64,000 bases of DNA, from assembly GCA_036266075.1 (NCBI GenBank), contig DATANV010000009.1, positions 62,001 to 126,000 on the forward strand. Direction: 5' to 3'. This document shows, piece after piece, positions 27,907 to 37,257 of the stretch (the stretch's first letter is position 1; each line of letters starts with the position of its first letter). Under the pieces are notes generated by a model, which saw only the letters and a program-made list of their open reading frames with translations, was not told the DNA's origin and ran no database searches. The position numbers and the translations under genes are program-made. This stretch comes from VRUE01 sp036266075. GTDB taxonomy: Bacteria > Actinomycetota > Thermoleophilia > Solirubrobacterales > 70-9.

Positions 27907-28546
27907 GCGCAGACAACACCCGCAGACCGACTTGGCCAATCTCAGAAGCCACCTCGGAAGGGACGTACTCGCCATGCACTGCACGATTTGCGAGCGCGAC
28001 AACGTTCGCGAGTGGATCGGCCACCTCCACGGGCAGCACGCCATGCTCCTGTAGATCCCGCGCCATTACGCCCAGAGATAGGTTCGGGGGGCGCGGTTCG
28101 GTCAGATGTGCCGAATAGAGCCGTCTCAATTCCTTCTCCAGCTCTATCCGAAGCTGTGCGAGACCCATCGGAGGATCGCGATCGATGCGCTGTCGAATTG
28201 ATGATGCCTCACCGGAGGATTGAGAGTCGTCCCGACTCGGAAGTTCGGCTGCTTCGGCCTGAAGCTTACGTGCCTCGGAAACGCCGATCTCGGCCGTTAC
28301 GCCCCCGGCGCTGAGGCGGCGGATATGGGGAGCGATCGGTATCAGTAGAACAAGGGCCAGCAGACCGATCGTGGTCGTGTCAACCTCGACACTGCCGATA
28401 CTGAGCGTGTGCAGCACAAGAAGAACAACTGCGGCACCAAATACAAAGGTATAGGCAAGAGAGGGAATCCACTTCGGCACTCGTAGCAATAACGGCGAAT
28501 CATCCTCATTTTTTGCTGGGGCGCTATTGGACATTTGGTCGCTCAT
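27890..28546 (-). CDS. Two-helix membrane protein with HEPN-like C-terminus
   Basis: 218 aa. Two membrane helices (IPSLAYTFVFGAAVVLLVLH and TTTIGLLALVLLIPIAPHIR) are followed by a linker and an all-alpha domain. That domain ends ANVVALANRAVHGEYVPSEV, with an R-x-x-H motif reminiscent of HEPN or DUF4145-like proteins. HEPN domains are often RNases in defence systems, but this assignment is weak. Cargo of the element; low GC; overlaps the methyltransferase gene tail to tail. Confidence 0.55.
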   Translation of the reverse strand: MSDQMSNSAPAKNEDDSPLLLRVPKWIPSLAYTFVFGAAVVLLVLHTLSIGSVEVDTTTIGLLALVLLIPIAPHIRRLSAGGVTAEIGVSEARKLQAEAAELPSRDDSQSSGEASSIRQRIDRDPPMGLAQLRIELEKELRRLYSAHLTEPRPPNLSLGVMARDLQEHGVLPVEVADPLANVVALANRAVHGEYVPSEVASEIGQVGLRVLSALSQLE

Positions 28547-28668
28547 CGAATCCTTAGTGATTGGCTACCGATATCTGTGGTCGAAGAGGATGCCTGGAAT
28601 AGCAGCGCCCGGTACAACGACCATATGCTGATCGTCGATCGTGTCGACTAACCGACCGAGAGAAAACG

Positions 28669-29580
28669 CTAGGAGAGCAGCTCATCGATCTGGGCTTCCC
28701 AATTCTCGCGGTGAATGATTCGGTCCTGCTGTAGATCGCCGTGGAGTATCTCGGCCTTGGTCAACTTGGAGAGGTCCTCCCAGTCCTCCCCGAAGACGTA
28801 AGTTGCGTTTCCGTACTGCAAGTTCTCCAGCACGTTGGTCCCGGCGAAGCCGAAGATCAGGTATCCCGAGAACCCGGCGTGGCCGACAGCAACGAAATCA
28901 GGGTGATGGATTTCGGTCAATAGCTTTAGTCGGCGCTCGGCGACCGGAGCCTTGCGCTCGCCCATCCGCTCGATCAACGGCCCAACCCGCTTTTGCAACG
29001 CAGGCCAGGGCATCTTTCCAGGCGGCAGCAGTTCCCAGTTGAGGCGTTTTACTGTAACTCGGGTGAACTGCTCAAGATCCTCGGTGAGAACAGTTGCCTC
29101 GCCAAAAAGCTCACGAAAGAGATTGATCTGATGTAGAAGCCTCGCTTCATTGGCTTTGGTGAGCGTCAGCGGCTCAGTAACCACTACCTTGGCGCCCGTG
29201 GGATCTTCCTCGATCTCCAGCTCAACCGCTGGCGGCTCGATTTTCGTCCGTGGATACCGTTGAAAGGGCTGGTAAACAGTGTCCGAGTGCCAAGTGCCGT
29301 CCCACTGCTTCCATTCCCAGTTGAACTCGCGGTAGGCAGTTTCCATCGGCTGATCGCGGTGGACCTTCCATTTTCCCTCTGCGTTAAACGCGCTGACGCT
29401 TCCGACCCTGGCCGGCAACAGCCGCTCGCCCGGTGCCTGGGTGCTAGAGAAACCCGCCGCCAGAATGTCGTCCTGATGAACAGCGAGGTCCGTAAGGCCG
29501 ATCACCACCGGAGCGCCGGTCTTGATGTGAGATAGATGTCGTTTAAGACTGCGAAGTGGAGCGCGTCCCGTTAGTCGCAT
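28669..29580 (-). CDS. Hypothetical cargo protein (303 aa)
   Basis: ATG at 29580 (MRLTGRAPLRSLKRHLSHI) was chosen over an upstream open extension with poor coding quality. The sequence mixes beta-rich parts (PAVELEIEEDPTGAKVVVTEP) with LHQINLFRELFGEATVL and FVAVGHAGFSGYLIFGFA near the C-terminus. I do not recognise the family. It is not secreted. It lies between the HEPN-like gene and the relaxase in the same orientation. Confidence 0.6.
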   Translation of the reverse strand: MRLTGRAPLRSLKRHLSHIKTGAPVVIGLTDLAVHQDDILAAGFSSTQAPGERLLPARVGSVSAFNAEGKWKVHRDQPMETAYREFNWEWKQWDGTWHSDTVYQPFQRYPRTKIEPPAVELEIEEDPTGAKVVVTEPLTLTKANEARLLHQINLFRELFGEATVLTEDLEQFTRVTVKRLNWELLPPGKMPWPALQKRVGPLIERMGERKAPVAERRLKLLTEIHHPDFVAVGHAGFSGYLIFGFAGTNVLENLQYGNATYVFGEDWEDLSKLTKAEILHGDLQQDRIIHRENWEAQIDELLS

Positions 29581-29802
29581 GGACCTAACCCTACCGTTGC
29601 TATCGGCGATACAAGAACCAAGCGAAGTGACGTTACGTTCGCTGAATGATGCGACCCGGACTCGTCGATTGCGCCAGTAGAAAGTAAACCCCAGAGTTCG
29701 CAAACTGCGCACCACACCTCTCCGGGCACCCCTACAGGCGGCCAACGCACGGCGAAGCCGTGCCAGAATTTGGCCGTCGGGTGCCCCGCAACGCGGCTCC
29801 CT

Positions 29803-32800
29803 TTACCGACCGATTCCGCGCCCGATCCCTCGCTCCGCCCGACGAGAACGGGCAAGCTGGCGCTTTAGACCCAGTTCTCGCTGAATCCGTCGCAAGCTTC
29901 GCTCTGCCGCTTTTCGCGCGGATCGCTCCTGCGGTCGAGTTCCAAAGGCTCGGCTCTTCTCGGCGACACTGTGCTCCTGGCGGTAGCTCTCGATCTTCCT
30001 CACTCCGCGATCCCAGCTCTCCCGCTGGGCCGGATCGGCTGGCCTCTCCCCCAGCTCCCTAACGATGTACGAAGGCGGCTCTATTCGGGCGGCGGCGATC
30101 TGTGGTGCTCGGCGGTCGGCAAGGACTTGCTCGACCGCATCCAGTTCGGACCTCATGGCTGCTTGATCCGCCTGGGGACGGGGAAGCTCCGCCAGCTCGC
30201 GCTCGCGATTGGCAAGGCCCTCGCTCACCCACTCGTAGCTCCGGCGCAATCCGGGCAGCTCCTTGCGCGCCGCCCTGCCTCCGCTCTCGGCGGCGGCGAT
30301 TTGCGCCTCCGCCCTGGCGACGTTCTGGCGGGACTGCTCGACCCGCTCCCCTGCTTCACGCAGCCACGCGATCTTGCCGCCCTCCTCCTGGCCGCGACGG
30401 ACGAGATCCGCTCTGCGCTCCACGAGCGCCGGGGTCGACAGCTCCGACAGCTCGAAGCGCTGCGCCTCATCGTGGGCGGCGCTCTGCGAGCCGTCGCGCT
30501 GGGTGGCTTCCGCGATGTGCTCGAGCCCCTCGCGCAGATACAGCGAACGCGGCGCATACTCCTCCCGTTGCGCCTGAATCTCCGGCGTTGCGTACAGGTA
30601 GGTCTCCTCCCGACTGCGCGAGGCCGCCACGTAGAACTCCTGCTTGTCCATCGAGGGGTCGGCCATCACGTAGGCGCGATCGACAGTCGTTCCCTGAGCG
30701 CAGTAGGTGGTGACGGCGTAGGCGTGTTCCAGCGCTGGCGCATCGCCGTAGGGGTTGGTTCGCGCAAGGTAGGCGGCGTCAACTTCGACCTGGCGAGGGC
30801 TGTCGATGCCGCTCAGGACGACCGTGCGGTCGGTCGGGTTCACCTCGGCGACCGTCCAACGCTCGCGGTTGTAGATGTCGAGCGTGCGGTCGTTGACGCG
30901 GGTGATGACCTGATCGCCAGCGGCGAAGGCGCTGCCGCCAACCTCGATCTCCTCGGAGCCGACCCTCCCCCGCTCCCGCATCACGGCACGCGCCAGCTCG
31001 TTCAGCTTCTCTACGTCGGCATTTCGCTTCGCCACCATCACGGCGTCCTCGCCGCCGGCGAATGCCTCCTGCCAGTCGCGGACCATCGCCTCGCGCCGCG
31101 CCTCGGCGTTGGGGGCGACGATCACCCGCTCCTCCGAGCGGTAGAGGGAAAGCGCCTCGCGGCCCTCCCCTTCACGAATGCGCTTCGCCGCTTCGCGGTC
31201 GGTCTCGTGGTGGTGTCGGATCACCTGATCGAGATAGATCGGCTCAGTGCGCTCGGCGAGCGCCCCGAACAACCCGCCCGCCTCGATCTCGCCGAGCTGC
31301 TGGGGATCGCCGACTAGGACAAGCTTCGCCCCCGCACCGTCGGCATGGGCGATCAAGCGGGCCAGGGTCGCGGAGTCCACCATCCCGGCCTCATCGACCA
31401 GGAGAACTGAGCCGCCAGCCAATCCCTCGGTGCCAGCCCGCGCGGCCCGGTCAAGCTCGCCGAGCAAGCTGGCGATGCTGGTAGCCGACAGGCCCTCGGA
31501 ACGCATGACATTGGCAGCGCGCCAGGTGGGAGCCGCAGCCCGCAGCTCGATCCCCGCCTGCGCCCAGCCTTCGGCCGCCGCCACGATGGCGTAGGTCTTG
31601 CCGGTCCCGGCCTCGCCGATCACGACCGTCACTCCCTCGGCACTGGAAAGCAGGCGGCGCACCATCTCGCGCTGGTCGGCCTTCAGCGTGGGCCGCGAGC
31701 AGATCACCCGAGCCGCGATCAACTCGCCCGCAGGAGGAATGCCCAGCGAGCGCATCCGCTCAGCGGTGGCGAGCGCCTTGCGCTCAAGCTCCCAGATTCG
31801 CCGCGTAGTGAAGCGCGGTTCCTTCGTCCCCTCCGAGATCGGCAGGACCGCATCGCTGACGAGGAACGCATCGGCGGTGCGCTCGATCTCCGCCGCCTCG
31901 CCTCCGTGTTGAAGCAAACCAGCAACGGCCTGGATCACGTCGCGGCAGTCGAAGTGCGACACCCCCTCGGTGACGGCGAGGTCGAGCTGCTCGACGGTCA
32001 AGGCCGGGCGGTCGGGAGTGCGTTCGCCGATCCATACCGTCGAGAGGTCAAGGCCGATCCCCTCGGCCTGCTCTCGCCAACGCTGCCGAAGGTCGGCGCT
32101 ACCGACTCCCTGCTCCTTCGCTTCCCGCGTAGTCAGGTTGGCGATCTGCCGAGAACGTGCCGAAGCGCCGGGACCAGCGGCCTTGACGATTTCGGCCCGG
32201 CGAGTGGAGAACGCCCGGAGGTGGGCTTCGTCAAAGCCGCCAATCTCGGCGATGCCGTTGCGGACCTCCCGCCAACGCGCGCCGAGGCTCTGGGTCAACT
32301 CCTGGCGAAACTGGGCCTCGAAGATGTAGCCCGCCGTCTTCGCGTGTTCGTAGATCGCCGGGTGATAGAGGCGAGTCCACTTGCCGTCCGGTCCCTGGGT
32401 GGCGTTGGCGACAAGGGCGTGGACGTGAACCTGGGGATCGCCGTTGCGCGACGAGCGATGGCGGTAGCCAGCGGCGAGGAAGCCATTGCCCCGGACGAAC
32501 TCGGCGTCGGCTCCGCGCCGCGTCCAGCAGGCCTCCCGCTGGAGATAGCCGAGCGCGGCATCGAGAGATCGGTCGAGGGCGGCGGTCACGGCGGCGCTGG
32601 TCTCCGCGTCGCCCAAGGCCCAGAGCAGGGAGGCCGACTTGGGGACCGAGAAGGTGAGGTCGAAGCCGGGTACCGCGCCGCGCCCGCCGACGGCGCGCAG
32701 GCCCAGCGGCTCGCCGGTCGCCGGGTTGTGGCCGGTCAGCATCGCCGTCAGTTGGTCGGCCTCTACCGCGCCGTCGAGGCCCAGGTCTTTGGCGGCGTCG

Positions 32801-32916
32801 CCGAGCCATTGACCCTCGGCCTCGCCCTCGCCGGAGTAGTACTCCTCAGCGCCTTCGGCGACCTGGTCGAGGTAGTAACGCTCCTGTCCTATGCCGAGCT
32901 TGCCAATCGAGAGCAT
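29803..32916 (-). CDS. MobF-family relaxase-helicase (TraA/TrwC-like)
   Basis: Start at 32916 (MLSIGKLGIGQERYYLDQVA), the usual MobF N-terminus with catalytic tyrosines at residues 14-15 and 26-27; 1037 aa. The metal-binding His triad is His153 and HVHAL (164, 166). A RecD-like helicase follows, with Walker A GEAGTGKT (about residue 430), Walker B VLLVDEAGMVD and a late TYCAQGTTVDRAYV motif. A long charged coiled-coil tail ends in RGIGRGIGR. It would nick oriT and unwind the strand during mobilization. Confidence 0.92.
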   Translation of the reverse strand: MLSIGKLGIGQERYYLDQVAEGAEEYYSGEGEAEGQWLGDAAKDLGLDGAVEADQLTAMLTGHNPATGEPLGLRAVGGRGAVPGFDLTFSVPKSASLLWALGDAETSAAVTAALDRSLDAALGYLQREACWTRRGADAEFVRGNGFLAAGYRHRSSRNGDPQVHVHALVANATQGPDGKWTRLYHPAIYEHAKTAGYIFEAQFRQELTQSLGARWREVRNGIAEIGGFDEAHLRAFSTRRAEIVKAAGPGASARSRQIANLTTREAKEQGVGSADLRQRWREQAEGIGLDLSTVWIGERTPDRPALTVEQLDLAVTEGVSHFDCRDVIQAVAGLLQHGGEAAEIERTADAFLVSDAVLPISEGTKEPRFTTRRIWELERKALATAERMRSLGIPPAGELIAARVICSRPTLKADQREMVRRLLSSAEGVTVVIGEAGTGKTYAIVAAAEGWAQAGIELRAAAPTWRAANVMRSEGLSATSIASLLGELDRAARAGTEGLAGGSVLLVDEAGMVDSATLARLIAHADGAGAKLVLVGDPQQLGEIEAGGLFGALAERTEPIYLDQVIRHHHETDREAAKRIREGEGREALSLYRSEERVIVAPNAEARREAMVRDWQEAFAGGEDAVMVAKRNADVEKLNELARAVMRERGRVGSEEIEVGGSAFAAGDQVITRVNDRTLDIYNRERWTVAEVNPTDRTVVLSGIDSPRQVEVDAAYLARTNPYGDAPALEHAYAVTTYCAQGTTVDRAYVMADPSMDKQEFYVAASRSREETYLYATPEIQAQREEYAPRSLYLREGLEHIAEATQRDGSQSAAHDEAQRFELSELSTPALVERRADLVRRGQEEGGKIAWLREAGERVEQSRQNVARAEAQIAAAESGGRAARKELPGLRRSYEWVSEGLANRERELAELPRPQADQAAMRSELDAVEQVLADRRAPQIAAARIEPPSYIVRELGERPADPAQRESWDRGVRKIESYRQEHSVAEKSRAFGTRPQERSARKAAERSLRRIQRELGLKRQLARSRRAERGIGRGIGR

Positions 32917-33004
32917 CCACCCCATCTGTCCAACGGGAGGCGCTTTTGCCCCGGCCAATTTCGAAATTGATAGTGCGTGAGGGGTGCTGCTGTTGGCAGT
33001 TGGA

Positions 33005-33030
33005 GCTGATCTCAGGGGTCTGAGATCAGC
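33005..33030. other. Perfect 11-bp hairpin near the relaxase; candidate oriT
   Basis: GCTGATCTCAG (33005-33015) and CTGAGATCAGC (33020-33030) are perfect reverse complements with a GGGT loop. The hairpin lies 88 bp upstream of the relaxase start, in the gap between it and the divergent small gene, where MobF elements usually carry oriT. No T run follows on either side, which argues against a simple terminator. Confidence 0.45.
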
Positions 33031-33133
33031 CTTGGCGACTCCTGCGGAAAGGCGTTGGTGGTTCGTGGCTCTTGATGCGGTAGAGCCTCTTGCTTGCTTC
33101 TGACTTCGGGTTCGGGGAATAGGCTGCGGCGAG

Positions 33134-33334
33134 ATGGCGAACGATCCGAAAGAGAAAGCCCTCGCCGCAGCGAGGCGCGCTCAACTCGACTACAAACGCG
33201 ATGTCGCGGCGGCGCGCGAGGCGCGACGCAAAAGCTTCGAGAGGGCACAGAAGGCCGGGTCGTCGCTGCGGGATATCGGTAAGGCGGTGGGACTGCACCC
33301 CACGCGGGTTCGGGAAGTCCTCCGAGGGGAATAG
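33134..33334 (+). CDS. Small helix-turn-helix protein
   Basis: 66 aa. A charged helix (KALAAARRAQLDYKRDVAAA) is followed by AGSSLRDIGKAVGLHPTRVR, a helix-turn-helix of the type used in small plasmid or element regulators. Divergent from the relaxase, so it may repress it. Confidence 0.72.
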   Translation: MANDPKEKALAAARRAQLDYKRDVAAAREARRKSFERAQKAGSSLRDIGKAVGLHPTRVREVLRGE

Positions 33335-33448
33335 TCCCCGTTGGGGTTTCCCCTTCGCCTCTGATACCCTCCTGGCGTCGAAATCAAGCGGCGACCCGCC
33401 GCGCGCAAACGCGTCGGGCCGCCTGACCACAAGGAGCGTGCACTCCTC

Positions 33449-33801
33449 ATGGCTGAGATAAACCCTACGGATGGCAGGCGGGCCGTGCCGCTCGATCTGC
33501 CTCCTTCGCAAGTCGAGATCCTCTGCGGCCTGCTGGACGACTGGCGCGAGGACGCCCGGAGCGACCTCGCGCACCCCAAGGGGGTGAAGAACCCCGACCT
33601 GACCCGCGGGGAGGCGGAGGCGTTTGAACGCCTGCTGCTCTGCATGGAACAGGGCGAGGTGCTCGTGCCCGCGACACGGCGCGCGCGGCGGTCCAGGTGG
33701 CCGCGAGCGCTTACGACGAGGCTAGCGACTACGCGGAGGTCGTTGCCCACCACGACGCGCTGCACGGCCTGCTCGCGGCGCTCAGCGTGGAGGCGTCGTG
33801 A
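33449..33801 (+). pseudogene. Frameshifted small element gene
   Basis: ATG at 33449 reads INPTDGRRAVPLDLPPSQVE ... FERLLLCMEQGEVLVP. At about 33672 coding quality jumps to another frame: DTARAAVQVAASAYDEASDY, AEVVAHHDALHGLLAALSVE, stop at 33799-33801. Joining the two gives a plausible 116-residue protein, so a one- or two-base indel has broken the gene, or the sequence has an error here. Function unknown. Confidence 0.6.
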
Positions 33802-33863
33802 TGTGGCGGAGCGGAGGCGGCGCTTGGCGTCGCCGCCTCCGTCGCGCCCCCTCGCTCAGCGCC

Positions 33864-34124
33864 ATGACCGACGAGGAATTGCAGCGCATCATCCTCGACG
33901 TGATCCTGCGCGAATACCCGGTGCTGCTGACGTATCCGGCCATCGCCTGCGAGCTGTTCGAGAACCCCGACGATCTTCTCGGCGGCATGGCGCTCGCGCG
34001 AGCCGTCCGCGACCTCGTCGTGGCGGGCCTGCTGCACAGCAACGGCTTCCTCGTCCTACCAAGCCGGTCGGCGCTTCACGTCAAGCGCCTGAGCGGGCGC
34101 GACGGCTGGTCCGCCTGGGGCTGA
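33864..34124 (+). CDS. Small winged-helix-like protein
   Basis: 86 aa; ATG at 33864 (MTDEELQRIILDVILREYPV). The helices LLTYPAIACELFENPDDLLG and MALARAVRDLVVAGLLHSNG, followed by FLVLPSRSALHV, suggest a winged-helix DNA-binding fold. It follows the broken gene in the element. Confidence 0.6.
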   Translation: MTDEELQRIILDVILREYPVLLTYPAIACELFENPDDLLGGMALARAVRDLVVAGLLHSNGFLVLPSRSALHVKRLSGRDGWSAWG

Positions 34125-34280
34125 TAGCGGCTTTTCGGGGGTCGGGGTGGAGCAGGGAGTCGGGCGGTGCCTCCCTACGGGGGGATGGGCACAAGGTCCG
34201 CCCGGTTGCCTCGGCCCCCGAGAAGCCGCTGTCGTGCTCAATTTCCCATCTGGCCGGACACGGCCGGTAGAATCGAGCCA

Positions 34281-34502
34281 ATGGCGACTGCGGTAAAGAA
34301 GCTCGACCTTGAGGTCGGGGAGTTGGTTGAAGTCGGTGGACGGCGCTACGAGGTCGTTCCGGACCGAACCGGCGGACTGACGCTCGAGCCGCCGATCACG
34401 CCGGTCTCCGAGCTGTATGCGGAGCGCGGCTGGAAGCCAGCATCCGAGGAGGACTTCGAGCGGCTGACCGCCGACGACTTGCCTCCCGACGGCGAGGGCT
34501 GA
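34281..34502 (+). CDS. Small acidic protein of the element
   Basis: 73 aa; ATG at 34281. A beta-rich N-terminus (LDLEVGELVEVGGRRYEVVP) is followed by an acidic helical end (ASEEDFERLTADDLPPDGEG). It is upstream of the gene at 34579. The pair could be an antitoxin-toxin unit, but neither member belongs to a family I recognise. Confidence 0.55.
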   Translation: MATAVKKLDLEVGELVEVGGRRYEVVPDRTGGLTLEPPITPVSELYAERGWKPASEEDFERLTADDLPPDGEG

Positions 34503-34578
34503 GGCCAGGTCGATCCGGCCGGTTCCGCTCCAAGCTCAGGTTGCGGGATCAATTCGCGCTACGGCCTATGCTGCCCGC

Positions 34579-34983
34579 GTGAGTCAGTCAGGGGAGAAGA
34601 AGCTGCCGCCCGCTTCGGTCGAGTTCGGCAGTCGGGAGTGGGTCCAGGAGGTCGAGCGTTTTGAGCCCGGCGCGATTGCCCGAAGGCGAGCAGAAAGCGC
34701 CCGCAGGGCAATCGAGGCCGGAGGTCGCAAGCTCCGTTGGCAGCGGTGCGAACCCGAGAGTGAGAGCGGCGCGCATCTGCCGGGATGCCGGAAGCTCTAC
34801 TTGCCGCTGGACGCGGAGGGAGCCTCAGCCGCTCCCTACGGCTTCGTCTTCCAGCTCGTCAAGACCGCCGACAACACGCTGATCTGGAACTTCATCGCGT
34901 TCGGCGAGCGCCACCCCGACAACCCGAACACCCGCACTGTCTACGAACGAGCGCACAAGCGCCTTCACGGCCACTATCCGTAA
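34579..34983 (+). CDS. Hypothetical element protein (134 aa)
   Basis: GTG at 34579. The N-terminus is charged (WVQEVERFEPGAIARRRAES). The C-terminal half (PYGFVFQLVKTADNTLIWNF and TRTVYERAHKRLHGHYP) has a compact alpha/beta look that could suit a small RNase-type toxin. The family is not recognised. Confidence 0.55.
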   Translation: MSQSGEKKLPPASVEFGSREWVQEVERFEPGAIARRRAESARRAIEAGGRKLRWQRCEPESESGAHLPGCRKLYLPLDAEGASAAPYGFVFQLVKTADNTLIWNFIAFGERHPDNPNTRTVYERAHKRLHGHYP

Positions 34984-35061
34984 GCGGCCGACGGGCTCAC
35001 GAAAGGCCGGCAGCTAGCCCACAGGCAGTCGGCAGATCGTCAGCCACCCGGAATCTCGCAG

Positions 35062-35589
35062 CTAGGAACCCGTGCTCGGTTGCTCGGCGATGCGAAAGCC
35101 GCAGAATTTGCACACGCGAGCGTCCGAAGGAATTTCCGACTTGCAGTCGGCGCAGATCGAATGTGGACCCTGGGGAAAGTAGTCCTCCAAGGCAAGGTCA
35201 CCAACCTTGAGATTTTCGACTGGGTCCTCTCCCAGCGCTTCCGCAGCGATCTCTGGATCGGGCTTGAATGCCTCCGACCTAATTTCGCGTCCTGACGAGA
35301 GCTCCGCAACTGCGACGATCTCGATTGGAAGACCCCCTCCCGCGATCATTCGGGACAGAAGGTTGAATTCTGATTCGAATTTCCGACGCGGAGAAAGGTC
35401 CCGATCAAGACTTGGGTTACGAACCAGCTCCGGCGAATGGAAAAACATACGCCGGTTGATATCGCGATCGTACGTTGCCTCAATTTTTACGTCCCCCACC
35501 CACTCCCGGGTACCGCCTTCGTTCGACACCACCACTCGGATTGGATAGCGGTTTCCGCCAAGTGCCGCACCCGTGTAGATGATGCTCAC
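35062..35589 (-). CDS. Zinc-ribbon protein, possible N-terminal membrane anchor
   Basis: 175 aa from a GTG at 35589. A beta-rich region (YPIRVVVSNEGGTREWVGDV) leads to a C-terminal zinc ribbon CADCKSEIPSDARVCKFCGF. The frame remains open upstream to 35706 and encodes a membrane helix (VAAFIIGCFAIALSAISVGW) without a canonical start codon. The true protein may therefore begin further upstream through a rare start or a frameshift. Role unknown. Confidence 0.6.
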   Translation of the reverse strand: MSIIYTGAALGGNRYPIRVVVSNEGGTREWVGDVKIEATYDRDINRRMFFHSPELVRNPSLDRDLSPRRKFESEFNLLSRMIAGGGLPIEIVAVAELSSGREIRSEAFKPDPEIAAEALGEDPVENLKVGDLALEDYFPQGPHSICADCKSEIPSDARVCKFCGFRIAEQPSTGS

Positions 35590-35802
35590 TCCAACCGCAA
35601 ATCGACGCTCCCGCGTCCAGGTGAAAATCTGCCAGCCAACGCTTATGGCGGAGAGCGCGATTGCGAAGCAACCGATTATGAAGGCAGCAACCTCTATACA
35701 GCGAGCTTAGTCGGAACACTTGTGGCGGCGCTGGTCTACATCGGAATTGTTAAGAAGGCGGGGCATTCGGCCGGTTTCTTGGACATATAGGGCAGAGAAC
35801 CG

Positions 35803-36000
35803 ATGCCCGACTCCCAACTCCTCGCCGAACCGCTGCTCGACGCCAACGAAGCCGCGCTGCTGCTCAGGGTGCCGCGCAGCACTCTCTACGAGCTGGTGCG
35901 CTCGCGGGGGTTGCCGCATGTGCGGATCGGGCGACGGGGGCTTCGGTTCACTCGGGCCGACCTCGCCCGGTGGATCGGCGAGAACAGCTACGGGCGTTAG
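35803..36000 (+). CDS. Excisionase-like MerR/AlpA helix-turn-helix protein
   Basis: 65 aa. The helix-turn-helix LLDANEAALLLRVPRSTLYE followed by LVRSRGLPHVRIGRRGLRFT RADLARWI is the standard Xis/AlpA-like wing pattern. It overlaps the 3' end of the integrase gene by 4 bp in the opposite direction. It probably controls excision of the element. Confidence 0.85.
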   Translation: MPDSQLLAEPLLDANEAALLLRVPRSTLYELVRSRGLPHVRIGRRGLRFTRADLARWIGENSYGR

Positions 36001-37178
36001 CCCGGCTTGCCGACGGGCTGCGGCGCGGCGCTGTCGATGAAGGCGGCGGAGATTCGCCGGGCAGCGTCCTGGCGCGGCTTGAACTGGAGGTAGCGCTGGG
36101 TCGTCGCCAAGTCCTGGTGACCCATCCACTCCATGACCTCGCGGGAGTCGGCGGTGCGGATCGCGTGGGAGCCGAAGGTGTGGCGGAGGTCGTGGAAGCG
36201 CAGCTCGCGGAGTCCGGCCTTTTTCAGCGCCGCCTTGTAGCGGTCACGGAGCTTGTGCCCGGCGAGGTGGCCTCCTCTGGCTCCACAGAAGACGAGATCG
36301 TCGTCGCCTCGGAACTCGTCGCGGCGTCCCAGACTGGCGAGCGCTTGGGCGACCTCGTCGGCCATCGGCACGGTGCGCTCCTGGCCGCTCTTGGGCGTAT
36401 CGACGCGGCCGTTGGTGAAGCTCTGGCGGACGTGGATCGCGCTGTTGACGAAATCCACGTCGCGCCAGCGCAGCGCCAGCAGCTCCCCCAACCGCAGGCC
36501 GGTAAACGCGGCCGTGAGGTAGACCGTGCCGTCCTGCTTTGAGGCGGCGGCTCGGACGAGCGCCAAAACCTCCTCGCGGGAGAACACGTCGATGTTGCCG
36601 CGCTTCGCGTGTGGGCGGCGCTCTACGTTCGCCACGGGATTCGCCGGCAGCTTGTAGCGGCGCTGCGCCCAGACGAAAAAACCGTGGAGCACCGTCAGGT
36701 ACTTGTTGACGGTTCGATCCGAGAGGTCTTCGGCGACTAGGGCATCGCGGAAGCCCTCGACCATCTCCGGCGTCACGTCCTCCAAGCGCACCTTCTCACC
36801 GAACTGCTCGCCGAATACCTTCTTCATCCGGTCGGTCATGTGCTCGTAGTCGATCTGGGTCGAGAGCTTGATCTTGCGGTCGCGCTTGTAGTCGAGCCAG
36901 TCGTCGCAGGCGACGGCGAACGTCGTTCCGGTGCGGACCATGCCAGGCAGCTCGCCTCGCCGGGCCTTGGCGAGCGTGTCATCCAGCCACGCCCTCGCGG
37001 TCGTCTTCGTGAAGTAGCCAGCGGGCGGCTCCTGCTTGCGGTCGGTCCAGTGCGGGCCGATCCGTCGCTGGACCTGGCGGCCGTCCGGCAGTCGGTACTT
37101 CGCGTACCACTGCGGCCCGCGCTTGCGCTCGATCTTGAAGACGTGGCCGCTGATCGCTCTTGTCGCCTGGCGCTGCAT
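35997..37178 (-). CDS. int: Tyrosine-type site-specific integrase
   Basis: 393 aa. Core-binding SAM-like domain about residues 84-180. Catalytic residues: Arg229 (TGLRLGEL), Lys263 (TPKSGQERTV), His329 and Arg332 (HDLRHTFG), His354 (GHQD) and nucleophile Tyr363 (TQRYL). It should integrate the element at the tRNA-Glu 3' end and excise it with the excisionase. It lies 162 bp from the tRNA, the usual place. Confidence 0.94.
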   Translation of the reverse strand: MQRQATRAISGHVFKIERKRGPQWYAKYRLPDGRQVQRRIGPHWTDRKQEPPAGYFTKTTARAWLDDTLAKARRGELPGMVRTGTTFAVACDDWLDYKRDRKIKLSTQIDYEHMTDRMKKVFGEQFGEKVRLEDVTPEMVEGFRDALVAEDLSDRTVNKYLTVLHGFFVWAQRRYKLPANPVANVERRPHAKRGNIDVFSREEVLALVRAAASKQDGTVYLTAAFTGLRLGELLALRWRDVDFVNSAIHVRQSFTNGRVDTPKSGQERTVPMADEVAQALASLGRRDEFRGDDDLVFCGARGGHLAGHKLRDRYKAALKKAGLRELRFHDLRHTFGSHAIRTADSREVMEWMGHQDLATTQRYLQFKPRQDAARRISAAFIDSAAPQPVGKPG

Positions 37179-37257
37179 CGCTACCCCCTACGTCCAAGGC
37201 GGGGACGCTTTGCCCCGCCTGCCGGAAACCACGTGTCCCAGGTTTCTAGCACGACTT

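Noticed and set aside
34281..34983. Toxin-antitoxin pair
   Set aside because: Order and size would fit, but neither protein shows a recognisable toxin or antitoxin motif, so the pair is listed only as hypothetical genes.
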